NCBI RefSeq assembly: GCF_000820165.1
Contig: NZ_CDDD01000074.1
Location: 1-64,000, forward strand
Direction of reading: 5' to 3'
Length of the DNA: 64,000 bases
Source: Aeromonas taiwanensis
GTDB lineage: Bacteria; Pseudomonadota; Gammaproteobacteria; Enterobacterales; Aeromonadaceae
A program made the translations under genes and the position numbers. The notes below the pieces were generated by a model, which saw only the letters and a program-made list of their open reading frames with translations, had not been told where the DNA came from and searched no databases. This document shows, in pieces, positions 20,751-29,052 of this stretch (positions are counted from its first letter, which is position 1; each line of letters begins with the position of its first letter).

Positions 20751-21767
20751 ATGAAAGCCATTGCCCTGACCCACTATCTGCCGAGCGATCACCCCCACTG
20801 CTTCATCGAGGTCGAACTGCCCGACCCCACCCCAGGCCCGCGGGATCTGCTGGTGCGTCTGAGCGCCACCTCCGTCAACCCGGTCGACACCAAGGTGCGT
20901 GCCCCCAAGGAGAAGGTGGAGAGCAGTCCCCGCGTGCTGGGCTGGGACGCCGTCGGTGACGTCGTTGCCGTCGGTAGCGAGGTGACCCTGTTCCAGCCCG
21001 GTGACAGGGTCTGGTATGCGGGCGACATCAGCCGCCCCGGCAGCAACAGCGCCCTGCAGCTGGTGGACGAGCGCATCGCCGCCCTCGCCCCCGCCAGCCT
21101 GAACGATGTGGAAGCCGCCGCCCTGCCACTCACCGCCATCACCGCCTGGGAAACCCTGTTCGAGCGCCTTGGCCTAACCCGCGAGAGCACTGGCAGGCTG
21201 CTCATCATCGGCGGGGCCGGCGGCGTCGGCTCCATTGCCATCCAGCTGGCCCGCCGGCTCACCGCCATGGAGGTGATCGCCACCGCTTCGCGCCCCGAGA
21301 CCCGGGAGTGGTGCCTGGCCATGGGGGCGCACCAGGTCGTGATCCACCACGACCTGCAGGCGGAGCTGGCCGCCCTTGGCATCCGCCAGCTCGACGCCAT
21401 CTTCTGCACCAATGCCACCGAGCAGCACTGGGGGGCCATGGCGAGCCTCATTCGCCCCTTCGGTCACATCTGCACCATCGCCGAGTCCAGCGAGCCCTGG
21501 GATCTGGCCCTGCTCAAGTCCAAGAGCGCCACCTTCAGCCAGGAGTTCATGTTCACCCGCTCCCTGTTCCAGACCCCGGACATGATCGAGCAGCATCACC
21601 TGCTCGGCCGGGTTGCGGCCCTGATCGACGAGGGGGTGCTCAAGACCACCCTCACCAAGACGCTGCCCGCGCTGACCCCCGCCAGCCTGGCAGAGGCCCA
21701 TCGCGAGCTGGAGGCGGGCCGTATGGTGGGCAAGCTGGTGATCGACATGGGAAATTTCGATCGCTGA
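20751..21767 (+). CDS. Medium-chain dehydrogenase/quinone oxidoreductase, zinc-free
   Basis: 338-residue NAD(P)H-dependent oxidoreductase of the MDR superfamily. The N-terminal half has the GroES-like fold (SATSVNPVDTKVR, GWDAVGDVVAVGSEV) and the C-terminal half a Rossmann fold with GGAGGVGSIAIQLAR. The structural and catalytic zinc cysteines are absent, so it belongs to the quinone-oxidoreductase type although such proteins are often annotated as zinc-type alcohol dehydrogenases. Ribosome site AGGAAG is close to the ATG. Probably controlled by the divergent LysR gene. Confidence 0.9.
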   Translation: MKAIALTHYLPSDHPHCFIEVELPDPTPGPRDLLVRLSATSVNPVDTKVRAPKEKVESSPRVLGWDAVGDVVAVGSEVTLFQPGDRVWYAGDISRPGSNSALQLVDERIAALAPASLNDVEAAALPLTAITAWETLFERLGLTRESTGRLLIIGGAGGVGSIAIQLARRLTAMEVIATASRPETREWCLAMGAHQVVIHHDLQAELAALGIRQLDAIFCTNATEQHWGAMASLIRPFGHICTIAESSEPWDLALLKSKSATFSQEFMFTRSLFQTPDMIEQHHLLGRVAALIDEGVLKTTLTKTLPALTPASLAEAHRELEAGRMVGKLVIDMGNFDR

Positions 21768-21883
21768 GGCAACTCGCCCACTGCCTTCACCCCCTCCTAT
21801 TCCCTAATGGGTAATAAAATGCACCATCATGGGGTGAAATCACCAGTGACAAGCCCCAACAGTGCACAGCCGCCGCAGGCCCT

Positions 21884-21907
21884 GCCCCCCGATGGCGGGG
21901 CTTTCTC
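21884..21907 (+). terminator. Terminator of the dehydrogenase gene
   Basis: GCCCC...GGGGC stem followed by TTTCTC, 117 bases after the stop codon. Confidence 0.6.
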
Positions 21908-21919
21908 GGCAAAAACCAT

Positions 21920-22002
21920 AAAAAAAGGGGCCATCCCGTTGGGATGGCCCTAAAAACCTGAACGTTGGGGTAACAATCACACACACATCCTTATGCAGGA
22001 CA
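21920..22002 (-). ncRNA. Candidate small RNA B (about 83 nt)
   Basis: Predicted minus-strand transcript that begins 12 bases after a sigma-54-like motif (22013-22029) and ends in a strong terminator: a 10-bp stem (21941-21950 with 21928-21937), loop AAC, then seven T. The 5' end would form a small GTCCT/AGGAT hairpin, followed by a TGTGTGTGTG stretch that is probably single-stranded. No protein frame is apparent. It does not match any small RNA I can recall. Confidence 0.5.
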
Positions 22003-22012
22003 TTTCTATCTT

Positions 22013-22029
22013 TGCAGATAGCGTGCCAA
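22013..22029 (-). promoter_or_regulatory. Sigma-54-like promoter for candidate RNA B
   Basis: Minus strand reads TTGGCACG-CTAT-CTGCA: GG at 22027-22026, exactly ten bases, then GC at 22015-22014. This differs from TTGGCACG-N4-TTGCA at one position. No enhancer site was recognised upstream. Confidence 0.55.
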
Positions 22030-22073
22030 TTTCTTGTTTTTCTCGCCTGATCGCCGATATTTGCCGATTTTCC

Positions 22074-22163
22074 AAAAAAATAGCCACCCGAGGGTGGCTG
22101 AAAAAGATGACGGAACTTCATAGAGCAAAGCATTCAGCGGGAACAAGTTGCTTCCCGTCACCC
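22074..22163 (-). ncRNA. Candidate small RNA A (about 90 nt)
   Basis: Predicted minus-strand transcript upstream of RNA B. Its 5' end (GGGTGACGGGA, starting at 22163) can pair with TTCCGTCATC about 45 bases later to close a stem-loop domain. An AGCCACCC/GGGTGGCT terminator with seven T follows (22099-22074). It has the same promoter-RNA-terminator layout as RNA B, 160 bases away. Confidence 0.45.
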
Positions 22164-22172
22164 AGTAAGGAA

Positions 22173-22189
22173 TACATTAACCGTGCCAA
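22173..22189 (-). promoter_or_regulatory. Weak sigma-54-like motif for candidate RNA A
   Basis: Minus strand reads TTGGCACG-GTTA-ATGTA, with GG-N10-GT spacing; the -12 GC is changed to GT. The TTGGCACG octamer is identical to that of RNA B. The motif is also part of a TGCCAA-C-TTGGCA palindrome (22185-22197), which could instead be an operator. Confidence 0.35.
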
Positions 22190-22295
22190 CTTGGCAGCGT
22201 AGCCTTCCTTTCCCATGCCGCCACGGGCAAACCACGACAGCACAGGCCCATGATGGTAGAATCCCGCGGTTTCACATTTATGAAGAGTCGACGCC

Positions 22296-23174
22296 ATGCC
22301 CTGGATACAAATTCGAATCAACGCCACCGCCAAGACCGCGGACAAGGTGAGCAACATGCTGCTGGGGCGTGGAGCCCAGGCGGTGACCTTTATGGATGCC
22401 AAGGATGTGCCCGTCTATGAACCCATGCCCGGCGAGACCCCGCTCTGGGGCGAGACCGAGGTGATGGGCCTGTTCGATGCCGAGACAGATCCGGCCCCCA
22501 CCATCGCCTTCTTCCAGCAGATCTTCGGGGAAGACGTGGGCTACAAGGTGGAGCAGCTGGAGGACAAGGACTGGGTGCGCGAGTGGATGGATCACTTCCA
22601 CCCCATGCAGTTCGGCGAGCGACTCTGGATCTGCCCGAGCTGGCGCGACGTGCCGGACCCCGAGGCGGTCAACGTCATGCTGGATCCGGGCCTGGCCTTC
22701 GGTACCGGTACCCACCCCACCACGGCGCTCTGCCTGCAGTGGCTGGACGGGCTGGATCTGGCCGGCAAGACAGTGGTCGACTTCGGTTGCGGCTCCGGCA
22801 TCCTCGGCATCGCGGCGCTGAAACTCGGGGCCGCCCGGGTCATCGGCATCGACATCGATCCCCAGGCCATCCAGGCGAGCCGTGACAACGCCGAGCGCAA
22901 CGGCGTCGCGGGCCAGATCGAACTCTATCTGCCGGCGGATCAGCCGCAAGACGTCGAAGCGGACGTGGTGGTGGCCAACATCCTGGCCGGCCCGCTGCGG
23001 GAACTCGCCCCGCTCATCGCCGGCCACGGCAAGGCGGGCAGCCTGATGGCCCTCTCCGGCGTGCTGGAGAGCCAGGCGCCGGAGCTGGAGATCATCTACG
23101 GCCAGTGGTTCGAGATGGATCCGACCGCAGTGAAAGAGGAGTGGTGCCGCCTCTCCGGTCGCAAGCACGGTTAA
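22296..23174 (+). CDS. prmA: Ribosomal protein L11 methyltransferase
   Basis: Cytoplasmic S-adenosylmethionine-dependent enzyme that trimethylates ribosomal protein L11. The 292-residue protein (E. coli 293) has the substrate-recognition N-terminal domain and a Rossmann methyltransferase domain with [14 protein letters not shown], the SAM motif [16 protein letters not shown] and the [10 protein letters not shown] motif. The start is [12 protein letters not shown] as in homologs. In many relatives it is followed by dusB-fis; here it is followed by a terminator and an ethanolamine operon. Confidence 0.97.
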   Translation: MPWIQIRINATAKTADKVSNMLLGRGAQAVTFMDAKDVPVYEPMPGETPLWGETEVMGLFDAETDPAPTIAFFQQIFGEDVGYKVEQLEDKDWVREWMDHFHPMQFGERLWICPSWRDVPDPEAVNVMLDPGLAFGTGTHPTTALCLQWLDGLDLAGKTVVDFGCGSGILGIAALKLGAARVIGIDIDPQAIQASRDNAERNGVAGQIELYLPADQPQDVEADVVVANILAGPLRELAPLIAGHGKAGSLMALSGVLESQAPELEIIYGQWFEMDPTAVKEEWCRLSGRKHG

Positions 23175-23213
23175 GCAGACATCTCCCGTCCCGCCTCCAG
23201 CGCGGCGGATGAC

Positions 23214-23243
23214 AACAAGGGCACCCCGGGGTGCTCTTGTTGT
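23214..23243. terminator. Bidirectional terminator after prmA
   Basis: Near-perfect inverted repeat 23214-23227 with 23228-23241 (one G-T wobble), flanked by A- and T-rich bases. Confidence 0.75.
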
Positions 23244-23344
23244 TTCTGCCTGTCCGTTTTACGCAGCTTCCTGCGCACTCTCTCCGTGCTCCCCCAGCCT
23301 CCCCATCCAGGCACGCAGCCACCAGCCGGGCATAGTGGTGCCGC

Positions 23345-23361
23345 TGCACCACAATGACGCA
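23345..23361 (+). promoter_or_regulatory. NtrC-like enhancer site upstream of the ethanolamine operon
   Basis: TGCACCA-CAA-TGACGCA matches the NtrC consensus TGCACCA-N3-TGGTGCA at 12 of 14 defined bases and lies about 80 bases before the -24 element, a normal enhancer distance. It overlaps a second dyad, GTGGTGC-CGCT-GCACCAC (23335-23352). Confidence 0.55.
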
Positions 23362-23439
23362 ATGGCTGTGCGGCGGCCTTCAGCATGGATGCCATACAAC
23401 CATTTGAAAAGTAATGACATAGCGTGCCATGTGGCTGAG

Positions 23440-23456
23440 TGGTACGCCCCTTGCAA
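23440..23456 (+). promoter_or_regulatory. Sigma-54 promoter of the ethanolamine operon
   Basis: TGGTACG-CCCC-TTGCA: GG at 23441-23442, ten bases, GC at 23453-23454. It matches TGGCACG-N4-TTGCA with one change. Transcription would start near 23466, leaving a leader of about 40 bases. Confidence 0.75.
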
Positions 23457-23504
23457 ACCCGCCCTTCAGAGACTTTCACCTTTGAATGTCATTTGGAGAA
23501 GCGT

Positions 23505-24890
23505 ATGCAGCATCAGGATTGTGCAAAACCGGCACTGAAACGGACTCTGGGGGCTTTCCAACTGTGGGGGATCGCCGTGGGGCTGGTGATCTCGGGGGAA
23601 TATTTCGGCTGGAGCTACGGCTGGGCGCAGGCGGGCACCATGGGCTTTCTGGTCACCTCTTTGCTGGTGGCGGCCATGTACACGGCCTTCATCTTCAGCT
23701 TCACCGAGCTGACCACCTCCATCCCCCATGCAGGGGGCCCCTTTGCCTATGCCTACCGCGCCTTTGGCCCGGTCGGGGGATACATCGCAGGCTTTGCCAC
23801 CCTGATCGAGTTCGTGTTCGCCCCGCCCGCCATCGCCATGGCGATCGGCGCCTACCTCAATGTGCAGTTCCCGGCCATCGATCCCAAGTGGGTAGCGGTG
23901 AGCGCCTATCTCGTCTTCATGACCCTCAATCTCATCGGGGTAGGCATCGCCGCCACCTTCGAGCTGCTGGTCACCCTGCTCGCCATCTTCGAGCTGCTGG
24001 TCTTCATGGGGGTGGTCAGCCCGGGCTTCAGCGCCAGCAACTTCATGCTCAACGGCTGGGCGGGTCAACAGGAGTTCAGCCTCGGCGCCGTCTCCGGCAT
24101 CTTTGCCGCCATTCCGTTTGCCATCTGGTTCTTCCTCGCTATTGAAGGAGCCGCCATGGCGGCCGAAGAGGCCAAGGAACCGAAGAAGACCATCCCCAAG
24201 GCGTTCATCGGGGGCATACTCACCCTGGTCGTGCTGGCCATGGGGGTCATGGTGTTTGCCGGGGGTGTCGGCGACTGGCGCCAGCTCGCCAACATCAACG
24301 ATCCCCTGCCACAGGCCATGAAGATGATCGTGGGCGAGAGCAGCGGCTGGCTGCACATGCTGGTCTGGCTGGGGCTGTTCGGCCTCATCGCCTCCTTCCA
24401 TGGCATCATCATGGGCTATTCCCGCCAGATCTTTGCCCTGGCGCGGGCCGGCTATCTGCCCGCCACGCTGGCCTCGGTCAACCCGCGCTTCCAGACCCCG
24501 CACTGGGCCATCCTGGCCGGCGGCGTGGTGGGGATCCTGGCGATCTTCTCCGACTCGCTGATCGTCATCGGCGGGCTCTCCCTCACGGCCAACATAGTGA
24601 CCATGGCGGTGTTTGGCGCCATCGTCATGTACATCATCTCGATGGCCGCCCTGTTCAAGCTGCGCCGCACCGAGCCTGCGCTGCAACGCCCGTTCAAGGC
24701 CCCGCTCTATCCCTTTGCTCCGGCACTCGCGCTGGGACTGGCTATCCTCTGTCTGGTGGCCATGGTCTATTACAACGGCCTGCTGGCACTGATCTTCGGC
24801 GGCCTGATGCTGGCGGGATACGCCTACTTCCGTCTGACCCATGACGAAGCGCTCGCCGCCAGCGATGGCGAGCTGGTCAAGGCTGGTTGA
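23505..24890 (+). CDS. eat: Ethanolamine permease (APC superfamily)
   Basis: Inner-membrane importer of about 12 segments and 461 residues. The N-terminus LKRTLGAFQLWGIAVGLVISGEYFGWSYGW and the segment AAEEAKEPKKTIPKAF are typical of the Eat branch of amino acid-polyamine permeases. Position directly before eutB and eutC supports ethanolamine as substrate. The ATG at 23505 is chosen for the GGAGAA site 4 bases upstream; the open frame before it lies within the sigma-54 promoter. First gene of the operon. Confidence 0.88.
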   Translation: MQHQDCAKPALKRTLGAFQLWGIAVGLVISGEYFGWSYGWAQAGTMGFLVTSLLVAAMYTAFIFSFTELTTSIPHAGGPFAYAYRAFGPVGGYIAGFATLIEFVFAPPAIAMAIGAYLNVQFPAIDPKWVAVSAYLVFMTLNLIGVGIAATFELLVTLLAIFELLVFMGVVSPGFSASNFMLNGWAGQQEFSLGAVSGIFAAIPFAIWFFLAIEGAAMAAEEAKEPKKTIPKAFIGGILTLVVLAMGVMVFAGGVGDWRQLANINDPLPQAMKMIVGESSGWLHMLVWLGLFGLIASFHGIIMGYSRQIFALARAGYLPATLASVNPRFQTPHWAILAGGVVGILAIFSDSLIVIGGLSLTANIVTMAVFGAIVMYIISMAALFKLRRTEPALQRPFKAPLYPFAPALALGLAILCLVAMVYYNGLLALIFGGLMLAGYAYFRLTHDEALAASDGELVKAG

Positions 24891-24971
24891 TACCCGCCCC
24901 GTTTGCCCGAAGCGCACAGCGTCAGCGAAGGCACTGTGCGCTTCCGGCCCCATGAATCGACGAGAACGCCC

Positions 24972-26363
24972 ATGTATCGCACCCACCTCTCTCACCACAG
25001 CTATCAGTTTCCCGATCTGCGCACCCTCATGGCCAAGGCTACGCCGGCCCGCTCCGGCGACTATCTGGCCGGCGTCGCCGCCGGCAGCGCCGAGGAGCGG
25101 ATGGCCGCCAGGATGGCGCTGGCGGATCTCCCCCTCAAGACCTTCCTCAACGAGGCGCTGATCCCCTATGAACAGGACGAGGTGACCCGCCTCATCATGG
25201 ACAACCATGACAGCGCCGCCTTTGCCCCCATCAGCCACCTGACGGTGGGGGATTTTCGCAACTGGCTGCTGTCGGAGGCGGCCAACAGCCAGACCCTGGC
25301 GCGCGTGGCCCCCGGCATCACGCCCGAGATGGCCGCCGCCGTCAGCAAGCTGATGCGCAATCAGGATCTGATCCTGGTCGCCAGAAAATGCCGGGTCGTC
25401 ACCGCCTTTCGCAACACCATAGGGTTACCCGGCCGGCTCAGCGTGCGGCTGCAGCCGAACCACCCCACGGACGATCCCCAGGGCATTGCCGCCGCCATGC
25501 TCGATGGTCTCCTGTATGGCGCCGGGGATGCGGTGGTCGGCATCAACCCGGCCAGCGACAACCTGCCGGTCCTCGCCAGCCTGAATCAGATGCTCGACGA
25601 GGTGATCCAGCGTTTCGACATTCCCACCCAATCCTGCATCCTGACCCATGTCACCAACACCCTGCAGCTCATCGAGCGCAATGTGCCCGTGGATCTGGTA
25701 TTCCAGTCCATCGCCGGCACCGAAGCGGCCAATCGGGGCTTCGGCATCGATCTGGCCCTGCTGCAGGAGGCCCATGACGCGGCCCTCGGCCTGGGACGGG
25801 GCACCCTGGGCAACAACGTCATGTACTTCGAGACGGGCCAGGGCAGTTGCCTCTCGGCCAATGCCCACCACGGGCTGGATCAGCAGACCTGCGAGGCGAG
25901 GGCCTACGGGGTGGCTCGCCACTTCAAGCCGCTGCTGTGCAATACCGTCGTGGGCTTCATCGGGCCGGAATACCTCTATGACGGCAAGCAGATCATCCGC
26001 GCCGGGCTGGAAGATCACTTCTGCGGCAAGCTGCTGGGGGTGCCGCTCGGCTGTGACGTCTGCTACACCAACCATGCCGAAGCGGATCAGGACGACATGG
26101 ATACCCTGCTCACCCTGCTGGCCACCGCCGGTCTCACCTTCCTCATCGGTGTCCCCGGTGCCGACGACATCATGCTCAACTACCAGAGCACCTCGTTTCA
26201 CGACGCCCTTTACATCCGCGATCTGCTCGGCCTCAAGCACGCACCGGAATTTGCCGACTGGCTGGTGCGCATGCAGCTCACCAACCCGGATGGCCAGCTG
26301 CTCGATGCCGGCCTGCGCCACCCGCTGCTGACCACCTTCGGCCCCCGTGGCAAGGTGGCCTGA
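24972..26363 (+). CDS. eutB: Ethanolamine ammonia-lyase large subunit
   Basis: Adenosylcobalamin-dependent enzyme that splits ethanolamine into acetaldehyde and ammonia. The 463-residue protein (E. coli 453) has RSGDYLAGVAAGS, the active-site segments FSARLQPN-like RLSVRLQPN, YFETGQGS, GFIGPEYLY and CDVCYTNHAEADQ. The ATG at 24972 gives the homologous N-terminus; the ribosome site there is weak. It needs cobalamin, whose synthesis genes are not in the window. No eutA reactivase is adjacent. Confidence 0.96.
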   Translation: MYRTHLSHHSYQFPDLRTLMAKATPARSGDYLAGVAAGSAEERMAARMALADLPLKTFLNEALIPYEQDEVTRLIMDNHDSAAFAPISHLTVGDFRNWLLSEAANSQTLARVAPGITPEMAAAVSKLMRNQDLILVARKCRVVTAFRNTIGLPGRLSVRLQPNHPTDDPQGIAAAMLDGLLYGAGDAVVGINPASDNLPVLASLNQMLDEVIQRFDIPTQSCILTHVTNTLQLIERNVPVDLVFQSIAGTEAANRGFGIDLALLQEAHDAALGLGRGTLGNNVMYFETGQGSCLSANAHHGLDQQTCEARAYGVARHFKPLLCNTVVGFIGPEYLYDGKQIIRAGLEDHFCGKLLGVPLGCDVCYTNHAEADQDDMDTLLTLLATAGLTFLIGVPGADDIMLNYQSTSFHDALYIRDLLGLKHAPEFADWLVRMQLTNPDGQLLDAGLRHPLLTTFGPRGKVA

Positions 26364-27179
26364 ATGAGCAAGGAGCCCCATGACATGAGCGACATCGTGC
26401 ACTTGAACCCCTGGCTTGAGCTCAAGCGCTACACCTCTGCCCGCATCGCCCTGGGGCGCACCGGCGTCAGCCTGCCCACGGAGGCGTTGCTGGCCTTTGG
26501 CCTGGCCCACGCCCAGGCCCGGGATGCGGTGCACCAGCCACTGGACGTCGCCCGGCTGACTCATGCGCTCGAGTCCGCAGGACACCGGGTGCTGGCGGTG
26601 CACAGCGCCGCCAGCACCCGGGAGGAGTATCTGCGCCGCCCCGATCTGGGCCGGCGCCTGGACGACGCCAGTCGCAGCCTGTTGAGCCAGCAGCCGCAGA
26701 ACGAGGTCGACCTCGCCATTGTGCTGGGGGATGGTCTCTCCTCCACCGCCCTGCACCAGAATGCCCTGCCCTTTGTCGAGTCCCTGCAATCCCATCTCAG
26801 GCGTCTGGGGCTGACCTGCGCCCCGCTGGTCATGGCCAGCCAGGCCAGAGTGGCACTGGGGGACGAGGTGGGCGAGCTGCTGGGGGCGCGCGCCGTGCTG
26901 GTGATGATTGGCGAGCGCCCCGGCCTCTCCTCACCCGACAGCCTGGGGCTCTATCTGACCTGGCAGCCCAGGGTCGGGCGCATGGACTCCGAGCGCAACT
27001 GCATCTCCAACGTGCGACCGGCGGGCCTGGATTTTCCCCAGGCGGCGCACAAGCTGGCCTGGTTGCTGGAGCAGGCCTTCAGCCGCCGCCTGACCGGGGT
27101 CGCCCTCAAGGATGAGAGCGGCGAACTCTCCCGGCTGATCGAGCACGATGCGACCCTGCCCCCCTCTCGCCCCACCTGA
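26364..27179 (+). CDS. eutC: Ethanolamine ammonia-lyase small subunit
   Basis: 271-residue partner of EutB that completes the cobalamin site. Conserved stretches include TSARIALGRTG, VLGDGLSSTALHQNA, IGERPGLSSPDSLG and SERNCISNVRPAGL. The ATG at 26364 touches the eutB stop, indicating translational coupling; a second in-frame ATG at 26385 with AAGGAG upstream is an alternative. No microcompartment shell genes follow, so acetaldehyde is presumably handled by cytosolic enzymes. Confidence 0.95.
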   Translation: MSKEPHDMSDIVHLNPWLELKRYTSARIALGRTGVSLPTEALLAFGLAHAQARDAVHQPLDVARLTHALESAGHRVLAVHSAASTREEYLRRPDLGRRLDDASRSLLSQQPQNEVDLAIVLGDGLSSTALHQNALPFVESLQSHLRRLGLTCAPLVMASQARVALGDEVGELLGARAVLVMIGERPGLSSPDSLGLYLTWQPRVGRMDSERNCISNVRPAGLDFPQAAHKLAWLLEQAFSRRLTGVALKDESGELSRLIEHDATLPPSRPT

Positions 27180-27185
27180 TGATGC

Positions 27186-27209
27186 GGACGGGCCCGCCCG
27201 GGCTCGTCC
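27186..27209. other. GC-rich hairpin after eutC
   Basis: An 11-bp stem with one wobble and a CC loop, 7 bases after eutC. No T-run follows on either strand. It may slow Rho or protect the message end. Confidence 0.5.
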
Positions 27210-27334
27210 ACGGTGAGATTCCAATCTGAACCACTTGAATCTTGATACGGCTGCAGGCATCGTCATCCAGCCATCGGCGACACTCGCCTGTGCGCAGCCC
27301 AAGGGCACGCAATGACTGGAAACAGGAGGATAAA

Positions 27335-28312
27335 ATGAAGATCGCCATTCTGGATGACTATCAGGATCAGGTGCGCCACCTCCCCTGCTTTGCCCTGCTG
27401 GCGGGGCACGACGTTCGCATTCTCAACCAGGGCGAGCCCGATGCCGCGCGCCTCGCCGCTCGCCTGGAAGGGGTGGAGGCCCTGGTGCTGATCCGCGAGC
27501 GCACCCGCATCGACGAGGCGCTGCTCAAGCGCCTCCCCTCCCTTCGCCTCATCAGCCAGACCGGCAAAGTCAGCCAGCATATCGACCCCCTCCAGTGCCA
27601 GCGCCACGGCGTGGCCGTCGCCGAGGGCGTCGGCAGCCCGGTGGCACCGGCCGAGCTCTGCTGGGCCCTCATCATGGCGGCCTCCCGCCACCTTCCGGCC
27701 TACAGCCATGCCCTCGCCCAGGGACAGTGGCAGCAATCCGGCGCGCTGGGTCTTGGTCGCACCCTGCAGGGGCTGACCCTGGGCATCTGGGGCTATGGCA
27801 AGATTGGCAGGCTGGTGGCCGGTTACGGCCGGGCCTTTGGCATGTCGGTGCTGGTATGGGGCAGTGACGCCTCCCGCCGGCAGGCCGAGCAAGATGGCCA
27901 TGCCAGCGCCCCCGACAAGGAGGCCTTCTTCCGCCAGGCCGATGTCCTCTCCCTGCACCTGCGCCTCGGTGAGGCGACCCGCGGCTGCGTGACCCGGGCC
28001 GATCTCGCGCGCATGAAGGGGGACTCCCTGCTGGTCAATGTGAGCCGGGCGGAGCTTATCGAGCCGGGCGCCCTGTATGCGGCGATGAGCGCCAACCCGA
28101 GCCGGCGGGCGGCAGTCGACGTGTTCGACATCGAGCCCGCCACGCCGGACAGCGAGCCCCTGCTGGGGTTGCCCAACGTGGTGGCCACGCCGCACCTGGG
28201 CTATGTGGAGCGCAACAGCTACGAACTCTATTTTCGTGCCGCCTTTGAAAACCTGGTTGCCTTTGCCGAGGGCAGACCGACCAACCTGGTGCTGCCCGTG
28301 GCGGGCGGCTGA
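27335..28312 (+). CDS. D-2-hydroxyacid dehydrogenase family protein
   Basis: 325-residue NAD(P)-dependent dehydrogenase. The nucleotide fold carries LGIWGYGKIGRLVAGYGRAFG. The catalytic set is present: Arg in NVSRAELI, Glu in DIEPATPD and His in ATPHLGYV. It resembles the phosphoglycerate dehydrogenase-like branch of single-domain proteins; the substrate is not predictable. An AGGAGG site 6 bases before the ATG fixes the start. It follows eutC by 155 bases and could be separately transcribed or part of the ethanolamine operon. Confidence 0.88.
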   Translation: MKIAILDDYQDQVRHLPCFALLAGHDVRILNQGEPDAARLAARLEGVEALVLIRERTRIDEALLKRLPSLRLISQTGKVSQHIDPLQCQRHGVAVAEGVGSPVAPAELCWALIMAASRHLPAYSHALAQGQWQQSGALGLGRTLQGLTLGIWGYGKIGRLVAGYGRAFGMSVLVWGSDASRRQAEQDGHASAPDKEAFFRQADVLSLHLRLGEATRGCVTRADLARMKGDSLLVNVSRAELIEPGALYAAMSANPSRRAAVDVFDIEPATPDSEPLLGLPNVVATPHLGYVERNSYELYFRAAFENLVAFAEGRPTNLVLPVAGG

Positions 28313-28370
28313 TCAGGTTATCCGGCGGCCCGGCCGCCAAGCTGCAGCGCCAGACCGACAAGGAGCCCCC

Positions 28371-28925
28371 ATGACCGAATACGAGAAGATGATCGCCAGC
28401 CAGCCCTACAACTGCATGGCGCCGGAGCTGGATCTCTTGCGCCGGGAGACGGCGCGCCTCTACCGCCGCTTCAACCACTGCGACGAGGAGGATGAGCAGC
28501 TCGCGCTGCTGCGGGAGATCGTCGGCGAGCTGGCAGAGGGGGCCTTCATCTGCCCGCCCCTCTACTGTACCTATGGCCGCCACATCCACCTTGGCCAGGG
28601 CTCCTACATCAACATGGGGGCCACCCTGCTGGACAACGCACCGATCCGCATCGGCGCCGGGGTGATGATAGGGCCCAACGTGCAGATCTACACCGCCGCC
28701 CACGCCCTGGAGGCCGATGAACGCCTGCAGGGGGTGGAGACGGCGCTGCCGGTCACCATCGAAGACAGGGTCTGGATCGGGGGCGGGGCCATACTGCTGC
28801 CGGGGGTAACCATAGGGCGGGAGGCGATCGTCGGCGCGGGGGCCGTGGTCAGCAAGGATGTGCCGGCCGGTGCCCGGGTGGTGGGCAACCCGGCCAGGAT
28901 ACTGCCAGCCAGGGCGGAAGGCTGA
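28371..28925 (+). CDS. Sugar O-acetyltransferase, maltose acetyltransferase type
   Basis: 184-residue left-handed beta-helix acetyltransferase of the Maa/LacA/NodL group. It begins with the Maa-type cap (MTEYEKMIASQPYNCMAPEL), has hexapeptide repeats through INMGATLLDNAPIRIGAG and VWIGGGAILLPGVTIG, and the catalytic His in YTAAHALE. It transfers acetyl from acetyl-CoA to a sugar; the true acceptor is unknown. AAGGAG lies 6 bases before the ATG. It follows the dehydrogenase by 58 bases, so the two are probably co-transcribed. Confidence 0.9.
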   Translation: MTEYEKMIASQPYNCMAPELDLLRRETARLYRRFNHCDEEDEQLALLREIVGELAEGAFICPPLYCTYGRHIHLGQGSYINMGATLLDNAPIRIGAGVMIGPNVQIYTAAHALEADERLQGVETALPVTIEDRVWIGGGAILLPGVTIGREAIVGAGAVVSKDVPAGARVVGNPARILPARAEG

Positions 28926-28953
28926 GCCCGGGCGCACTACCGAGCCGCACCAA

Positions 28954-28980
28954 TAAAAATGAAGCCCAATGTCATGAAGA
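28954..28980. repeat. Degenerate copy of the terminator-hairpin module
   Basis: These 27 bases recur exactly at 29055-29081, 101 bases on. In this copy the second hairpin arm is lost, so it looks like a decayed duplicate of the terminator of the candidate small RNA. Confidence 0.7.
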
Positions 28981-29052
28981 CCATGATGACCTGTGAAAAG
29001 GTGACCTTTCCAGTCCTAGGAGGTTGAGGGTACCTATACCTAAAAAACGCCC

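Larger units (their letters stand above)
21768..22295. other. 528-base intergenic region before prmA
   Basis: No protein gene is supported. It holds a plus-strand terminator for the dehydrogenase, two strong minus-strand terminators, each preceded on the minus strand by a sigma-54-like motif, and about 100 bases of prmA leader. It is more AT-rich than its surroundings. Confidence 0.8.

Noticed and set aside
22082-22099. AGCCACCC-GA-GGGTGGCT as an NtrC or other enhancer site
   Set aside because: Half-sites do not match NtrC order or spacing, and the seven T on the minus strand make a terminator the simpler reading.
21920-22189. Identification of the two RNAs as Qrr or GlmY/GlmZ
   Set aside because: Neither the conserved Qrr core, LuxO boxes, nor the GlmZ 5' stem sequence is present. 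Only the promoter type is shared.
23331-23352. GTGGTGC-CGCT-GCACCAC dyad as the main NtrC site
   Set aside because: The half-sites face outward, opposite to the NtrC consensus. The overlapping TGCACCA-CAA-TGACGCA fits better and was reported instead.
28954-28980. First copy of the 27-base repeat as a second functional terminator
   Set aside because: Its second arm no longer pairs, so only a weak GTCAT/ATGAC hairpin remains.
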